From positions 1 to 21,118 of the forward strand of contig JAOXYB010105937.1 of NCBI GenBank assembly GCA_028565635.1: a stretch of DNA of 21,118 nucleotides, read 5' to 3'. The notes under the pieces were generated by a model that had not been told where the DNA came from, searched no databases, and saw only the letters and a list, made by a program, of their open reading frames with translations. Positions 11,001 to 20,000 of the stretch are shown here, in pieces. The position numbers were made by a program, and so were the translations under genes. Within the stretch, counting starts at the first letter, position 1; the number at the start of each line of letters is the position of its first letter. This stretch comes from Phoronis ovalis (lineage: Eukaryota; Phoronida; Phoronidae).

Positions 11001-14000
11001 GTCAACCAAAAGAAGCACACTATTGCATCTCGTTTATAAGTAGTCAGCAATGTTGTACAAACCTTTTATGACTGTTACATTAGCGGTGTTAGAATTTGTC
11101 ACTTGATCAGAATCGGTCACCGTTAACCTGTAAACACACAGAGCACAGTGTAACAGTAATTATTAAAATATAGTAGTTTTGCATATTTCTCTAATGCAGT
11201 GAGTTTTATTAGAACTGAATGAGATGCAGCTAGTTTTAGGGGTTACATATTTTTCTCCAAGTCACCACATGAACCAAGAAATGAACCCAGGATATCCGGA
11301 TTATAAGTTAGCTCCTTTGCCAACTCTGCTAACCTAGCTGGTACATAGTATTTAAATTTCGAGTTTCTTTAATATTTTTAAAACTCACTTGAATTTGTAT
11401 TGGCCAGGCATTAAATTTTGAAGCTGTAACATGGACTGATCTCCGTGGAGTTCTGGCTGAGTTAATGGTCCGCTAATCATTTCCCATTCATACGCAACAA
11501 TTTTATCATCATCTTTACTCTCTGTAATGAAATAATCATAATAAGTTCATCTTTTATTTCTTCCCATTTATCAGTTCAGGAATGGTGAATTTACATAGGA
11601 TTTTATATTGTACATATTAAAACTAAATGATAGATACATGTTTATTATTTTTTTACTATTTAGTTTCAGTAGTTTTATTCAATTTAGTTAGAAAGTAAAC
11701 AGGAGAAACAGACCAGTATATGGTACAATTGCACCAAGCCATGAAACATTGAAAACAGTGCAAAGTTCATTAATGTGCAATTTTTTCTCCCTTTTCATCC
11801 CTTCCCCTTCTTCTTTGGGGTTGGCCGTGTTGATCATTTTTACTTAAAAATGGGTATAACTTTACTTAAAGTGACAGAAAATGCCCTTCTTGGGGCAAGA
11901 TTCAGCAGGTGACCTACAATGTCCTATAAAGAAAGAGTTTATTGGCCATGCCAGCACAAAGAATTAATTGGAGGCCAGAAACATAATTATCTTGATACGT
12001 GCCTGGAAACAATTTTGACTGGAACGTCAGGCAAGATATTATAAAAACATTTTTTACTATTGAAGTAGATGGGAAAATTAATTGTATAATACTTTTAACA
12101 ACTTCATTCTGCAAAATGACCTCTTTATAATTTGCTATGCTATATGGGAAGGTCAACATAATTTGTATGGGGAGCTAAAAAAACTGTATATCGGGAGAAC
12201 TTGTAATGCAGCACCAATCTCTGTCTTCATATTAAACAAACACACTACTTTTCTAGAAAATATGCTGTCTTACATTAGACACCTGCTGGCATGATTAAAT
12301 CCAGGTATGGAGTGATGTAAGATCAAGCACAACAGCTAAACATTTTATTACACCTACCTGATCCATCCAGTACTGCAGTGTTACCTTCCTTAACTTCCTG
12401 GTTGGTTGGTTTTATAATAGCAATGGGGGGCTGATTTATCCTTGCAGCTAATGAAATTAGCAAATAAAATTAACAGACTAAAATAAGAAACTTCTCGGAA
12501 ATTTTCACTTGTGTAGATTTCAAGGAAGTTTTCAAACTACGAGAAAATTGAACTAGACATCTGTTTCAATAAAATATGTTTTTTATCTGTATGTAAAATA
12601 TAAAAGAATTATTGCCTGTAATTTTTTTCAAAATAAGTACAGCTCATATAATATGCATACAAACATAAACTTATTTCTACTTTTTATGAAGTACAAATTA
12701 ACAATTAATACTCACGAGGTTTCACTGTTACATTCACAAATGCTTCTCCAAACTTGCTATCAGATGATACAGTGACTTTGAATGTGTATAAACCGGCAAT
12801 TAACTACAAAAAGAATATACGGACTCATTAACTAGTTATCACTAATCTATAAATATTAATTTTCATTAAATTTTTAATTAAGGACTCTAGATACAAAGAG
12901 GTGTGTAAATTTCAAACTATATTTTAGTAATTAAAACTAAGAGATAGTCCTATAAAAGTATACATTTTTCAAAATGTAACACTCTAAACTCAAACCATGA
13001 GATATAGCTTGAATTTGGTCATATGACTTAACAAACGCGGTTTTCAAAATTTTAATTTTCAAAAAAATTGGGTCAAAAATTCATATACTGTCTTTCCATT
13101 TTGATCATGAACAGTAATAAAGAAAGTAACAGTCAAATAACGGTGTCATAACGTATTTCAAGTCCTTTATAAAAAACACAGTTACCGTAGCTGTATAACA
13201 TATTTAAAACATTTAATAATTTAATTTTACTGCAATAGTTTAGAATTTCAGCCTTCAACAGGTATTATTGATACTATAAACATTTTAAACTGTTATTTAG
13301 TAATAAAATGACAGCTATAACCACCAGCAAATGCAATTTAACAAACAGTAAATTAGAGAAATAAAAATGAGAAACCATGAGTTCTTTACACTCATACATA
13401 TCAAAGTCTCCCAGTAAAATATCAAGTGAACAGTGTGCTTACATTTGTGAGCTTCAGTTCAGCAGTGTTTGTACCAGTCATCTGGCCAGTTTCATCACCA
13501 ACAGGGTGTCCAACCAGGGACCAATGGTATTCATATGTCTCACCTGTAAAAGCAGGTATATCTATATATTGTAAATTAACAGGCGTGATACGAGTGCCCC
13601 GTTTAGTTTAGCACTTCCTGTATTCTGCCTTCAATAACTACATGGCAACTTGGATGTTGAAAAACCCTCAACTACCTACATTTAAACAATTTGGTTAAAA
13701 ATTCAGGAAAGAATATTCAAATCATGATCATAGTTTTTATACCCATACAGAGTAATGCACACAATTTTTTGCAGTAATTTATAAAATTACTACAACTGAA
13801 GAGCTGTGAAATGCTACACATCTCACTACATAGAATCCCTTCTAAGATAGTAACTGTACAGTGAAATATTAGAATAGCAAAAAAGATAGAGAGGATCACA
13901 GTGACATAAAAAATAACCTCAGAACAGTATTTAAAATTTCATTAATCAGTATGGATGAAATAATTCCTGGCCACAGTGAAAATGAGAATTTGTTTGCCAC

Positions 14001-17000
14001 TCAATCTTTCAGTAACAAACTCCTGGAATAACATTGGACAGGTGCAACATTTACAGATTTTGCTTCCAATACAGAAAAACTTACCTTCTGATGCATCTGG
14101 TGTTGCCAGAGCTGTAAGGATGACAGCTTTCTCGGGTAGTTCTAGCACCTTGTTATCGCCAGCTGACACGATTAATGGAATGACTGCAATGAAAAGAAAT
14201 ACAATTTTTATAATATGCAATATTGGCAAATTTCTGTACAGACCACTCTCTTATATTTGCAGAAATTATGAAGAATAACTTATCTACATTATTTTCAGCT
14301 TGTTTAGGCAAATGTCAGAGCCATTTTATTCATGAAGTTTCCTGTTTTAGTAAAATTTTTCATTAATTTTTTTATATAGTAATTTTGAAAAGAATTTGAG
14401 AACCTATCTTATTTCAGCACTGGCATTTACTTCACATACAAACATAATTAGAAAACTGGATAATTCAGAGCACAACAGTAGATTAATACTGCAGATGGAC
14501 ATTTAATTATTATTATTATTTTGCACATTGCATTTCAACAAAAAAGCCCAATAACATGGTTTCATTATTTATATATGTCACAATTATATATTTTTGCTTT
14601 AATTTCATTGCATCATTCTACAGTAATATGACATCAACAGACTCGAGGCATTTAATCAAAACTGCATATGTACCACTATACAGATTCACATTTGTGTGTT
14701 ACTTAAATGTCAAGAACTTAGCAAATAATCAATGGTATGCCACAGTCAGGTGCATTTTTATAACTACAAAATGTTAATAAAAGTGAGAAATTTGCCATCA
14801 TTTTAATTAAATTAATTAAGCTAAAAGAAAGAGATGAACTAAAGCGGCATAAATTAGCAATATGCCTGGCACAGAATAACGATGCCTGGCACAGAATAAC
14901 GACACCTGGCACAGAATAACGACACCTGGCACAGAATAACGCTAACAAAAAGTAACAAACTCCAACCATATCCATTCACATGCATTTTGTTCGACTGATA
15001 GCAAAAATGAAATACTGTCATATATTCTTTATTCCTGCATTCTCAGTTGTATTGAACATGATCACACACGTGTTATTTTAAGTTTAAAGATTGGTGGCTA
15101 CTTGCAAGTAATTTCGTATTCATCATACATAGGTTTGATAAGTCTAATAATCATAGTATAATCACTTAAGAATCCTCTCAGCATTTCTGCCAGCGTTTCA
15201 CCATCATTTCATTTTAATTTAACATGTGCAGTATTTGATTTACTGTCAATGATTACAGATATCAGTTTACAGTGAGTCATTTAGTATAGGAGTTTCATAA
15301 ATAATCAATAAAATATAATATATGCCAAGTAAACAAAGGTAGCATCAATATAATAATCAAAATGATTGATAATATTGGTGTGGACAAATTTCTATTCACT
15401 GCAACTGATCCAAAGAAATAATACAGATGCTTTCCTCCACGTGTACAGTTGTTATTAATTTCTAGTTTTAAACCACATTGCTTTCATGTAATTAAATTTA
15501 AATAAAGAAATGTCCACAATAAAACATCAAATAGTCATGGTAACAATCATATTTTCTAGAATTTATTTTTTTAATTTGTAACCAGATGGACATATAATTA
15601 CATACTATATATGGCTATATAATACTTATGTAAAAATAACAATAAATGAAGAGTATTCTATCAAAATATTAACTGGATTAGTAAATAATAAAATACAGTT
15701 TAATGTATGCTGAAATAGAATTAAATAGTACCACATAAAACATTATTACATGTTTCATAATTATGACTGTTACAACTTGTGTAGTTAATGTTTAACCTTA
15801 TGCAATCACAACAGATGTGAGTCACAGACAGTCCAACACACCACACCGTCCTATCTATCTTTAGCATGTACTACTAATACAGTCATGTACATGTATGTTA
15901 ACATTTCGTGGACATGCTATTTAGTTACGACTGTTAGAACATGTGTGGTTAATGTTTTACCTTATGCAACTACAGCAGGCATGACAGGCAGTCAAACACA
16001 TCACACCTACCTATCTACCCATCTACCCACGTATGTTAACATTTCGTGGAGATGATAAGATATATTTACTAAATATACATAATAATAAGCAAAATAATAA
16101 TTTGCTAGACATGTGAGGAGTTATGCTAGTACCATGATACTGTTTAGATGTGCATCATTATGAGTGTGTGGCACATTTTTTATTGATACATTTAGAGATG
16201 TTTCAACATACATCATTGATGCCTTACACAACATATACCAATTACATCTCATACATACTTTGCTAACTAAACAATTGTATCTACTTCACATCTCATTACA
16301 ATTGTTTTGAATTTTGAAAAGTGCTCGAGTGGATTCTGATATTTTTGGTTAAAATTTTTACAATAATTTTACTGCATGATTACAAATTAGAAACTAGAAA
16401 GTTTAACAAAATAAAAACTCAATCATGTTTTGCAAAAACACACCAGATTCGAAGCCTACATAGTCATAATGCCACATTTATTGGAATCTTTAGACTTCAA
16501 AGCAGTTACAAACGATGTTAAAATTTGAATATATTTACCTTTATGAGTGGTAGTGGGTGGTGAAGTCACAGGTGAGGCAGTACTGTTCTCGATTGGTTGT
16601 AGAGTCTTCTTGTTAGGACGTGGCTAGAATTGAAAATGTATACGGAGTCCCATTAGTATACAAAATTAGCAAGCCATCAATAACATTGAATTCAGTTATT
16701 GACTTAGTTTCTTGTATAGACTAAGGATTTCACGAAAATTCATGGCAATACAATAAATACTTTATAATTAGCAGCTGGGAACTTGAAAAAGAAGCTCAAA
16801 CTGAAATTGTTCACAGATGAGAGCTGCCTTTTCTGACATTGCAGAGATTATTTTTTTATCATTATTTAAAAAAAAGGTACATTTTTTTAATTTAAATTTG
16901 ATTATGGTATTGTGTAATTTGATAAAAATGAAAACATTTTTTAAATGTCATAGAATATTTCGATGGAAGATAATTAGCCAGAAGATACGAATCACTTCAG

Positions 17001-20000
17001 TATAAAATGTCATTAGGTTATAAATATCTATAGAAAACAGAATACAATTAATGATTCCTACACATTGAGTCATAAGGTAAATCCACTCTCAATACAACAT
17101 ACTTACAATTGTAGCGGAGACTGTGGTTGTCGCTGAGGTTACATTACCTCCAGGTATTATTTTTGAGGTCGATTTGCTGCTTGTTAAAGGGACTAAAAGT
17201 AAACATATTGAAATAACTACAACGCTTGCGTTATTCATTATGCAAACTACACTTCAATAAATATAATGTATGATCCTATATAACCGTAAGTTCATACAGA
17301 ATAATATAATGTTATGATCCAATATAACCGGAAGTTCATACAGAATAATATAATGTATCATCCAATATAACTGTATGTTCATACAGAATAATATTCATGT
17401 TGCTGCATGTGTCAGCACCTGTCTACACAGCAGGCTCATATCCTTTTTTATTAAATGTCTACAGTACAACCAATGTTATGCACCACAGCTGCTACTCTGT
17501 AAAAGTATCCTCTTCAGTTATGCAAGACACAGTAGATATTAAATATAACACTCTCCTGTATGTAACAAAGTAGATGAAAAGTCTAAAATAGTCATGTCTG
17601 TATTCCTCAGTGTATGAAAGATTCTTGAACTATATATTGTGCTGATGTAATCCACCCATTTCTATATTGTATAAAAAAGTATTCAAAAATATTGAACACA
17701 CAAAAACTGGTCAACATGATTATCACTTCTTTAAATTCCAAATAAACTGTTCATCTATTTCCCTACAGTATAACAGCCAAATTATGTGTTTATTCCAAAT
17801 ATGTATGTAACATGTTCTACTCCAATGCAATTGAAATGACCTTTCAAACTAAAATCAATTTCATGAATGTCCTTATAATAGAATAATCTCACAGATCACT
17901 GAATTAATCTACCAGCATATATTTATTGTCTACATTTATGAGGAACAGTAATAAATGATACACCTGGTACAGTAGTGCATCTACTGGCTTGTAGGATGTA
18001 CAATGTTTTATAGAGAGTGGGTTTATTTGCAGGGTTATTCATATCTGTAGTCACCACGTGTTAGTAGACTGCAAAATTAATACAAGTCTGCATTCCATAA
18101 ATGATAATTATAAATAGATCTCAAAACTATTATTATATTATAATATTACCAATAATTTGTATAACTTATTTGCAAACAAAAATAACATATACATTGTTGG
18201 TATCATGCAAGTTTAAGATTGCTATTAATATTTAAATATGCAGATTTCCAGAACATGGATAATTGTACAGTTACTGTATTAGTAATCTCGGCAAGCTTAG
18301 CTTGAGATTATTATTTGATGCTCCAGGGATTTTTTGTAGGAAATGTACAATCATTTAAATTTGATTATTTTGTACAAGCATAAAATAAATTAATGTGTAT
18401 AAATACCATGATGCTAATTCTTCATTGACAAAATGAAAGATAATAATAATAGTACAGATTGAAAAAATTATTCTATTAACTATCAATTTTTGAGTTCACT
18501 CATTATTGCATACACACTATAAAGCTATGTACAGCATACCAGCACAATTATTACCTACATGATGTGTACTTGAGGGTACTATTAGAAAATGTATGCAAGT
18601 GCAGACATTCCATATTATTGCATAAATCAAGTATATTGCAAAAATATTTAAAGCAGATGCCACAAATTGCATATAGCAACAGCTTGACTACAGTTACAGT
18701 TAAAGAAAATTTGACAGCTCACTTAGAAACTGCAGAAATAAAACTTTAGAATCTCTCAAGGAAATTAAAAAAAAGAAATTGTACCAGCCCTGTTACACTA
18801 TTGAGACTGGTCACAAACGATATCAGTGAATTATTTTAAAAACTATTTTGATAGAGACCCACATTTTTACACATAAATCAAATACAGTTTCACATAGTTT
18901 AAGGAAAAGATCACTATTGTCAGATTAGCAGCAATCATTTACATATATGGCTATATTCATGCAATCTTAGTAAACATACTAATACGTATTTTATCAAACT
19001 TGCAATTTTTTTTTAATGATGCACTGCAAATTTTAATGTTTGTTACCTGGAATGCTGCTGGTGATGGAATCTATCGTAACGGACCGTAACTCTTCACAAA
19101 ACCGTGTAACAGGATTTCTCTGGTATCCTTGAATACATTTACAGGTTCCGTGATGTCTTCTCGAAAGTGTACCTTCCTCTGAGCTGTAAAAAAATGTTAC
19201 ATATTACCATTAAACAAGTGATTTGACATTTAGTCAACTCTAGAACAAACAGTAAGCTTACAATCAAAGCTTTCCATGCTACGATGAAATATTCATCATC
19301 ATTGACATCCTGTGGTGGAGACTGAACATTGGAGGTGGAAGACATGTCGTTATTGGTTATGTTTCAATGGGGACCTGTCACCAAACCCCAGAAGTTCTGA
19401 TCATATTTATACCTAGGCAACACTAAAAAATAGACCCATATTTATACGAAAACGACAAAATACCATATCCGGAGCAAATGTATTTATTGATTGTACAGCG
19501 ATCACAGAAAATGATAGTAACATTTCAAACTGGGATCAAAGGTGAGCAATTACAGTTTGGTCTCTGTTTAATAACAAAAAATTTATACCCAAAAGATTAA
19601 AAAACTCCTCATAATTATATCTGGAAGGAGGAAATTGTGACCTATATTTATACATGGAAGGACGAAATTCGGACAGCACTTCCCAACTAGATAATATAAA
19701 GAAATTATCCCTGGCACTAAAAATGAATGTCATTCTTCTGAAATGGATGCTTGTGGAAATGAAGAGGACAGCTCATATCCAGCTGCTTGAACTTGCAAGG
19801 TAATGATAGCAGGTTGCTATTGGAAGTGGATTATTGTACTACATTTGGAATATCTTTCCAATTTCACATTTAATGCACTCTACATTGTTGTTTTACACAT
19901 ATAATAAAATAAATTTTTGTTAAATTCAGATTTGAAGATTGGAAATCAATTTCAATTTTGAATTGCTCATCCCGTAGCGAGTACAATGTGGATAAAAGTT

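Larger units (their letters stand above)
14184..16538 (-). other. Intron 5 (phase 1), the largest
   Basis: GT..AG intron of 2355 nt separating the stalk from the first PKD domain. It contains a 20-bp x4 tandem array (14863-14941) and a duplicated block (15765-16054). No further coding exon was found. Confidence 0.75.

Noticed and set aside
11914-12294. Overlapping open frames on both strands of intron 9
   Set aside because: No recognisable domain, and no phase-compatible splice sites joined to the gene. At most a decayed repeat.
13976-14278. Plus-strand open frame of 100 codons
   Set aside because: It overlaps PKD1 exon 6 on the opposite strand, where splice sites and protein similarity support the minus-strand reading.
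14718-14975. Minus-strand open frame with repeated CAR/VPG-like peptide
   Set aside because: The repeated peptide is only the translation of the 20-bp minisatellite. There is no other support for coding.
19536-19733. Minus-strand open frame of 65 codons in intron 2
   Set aside because: It is made of loosely repetitive AT-rich words, has no splice-compatible borders and shows no recognisable domain.
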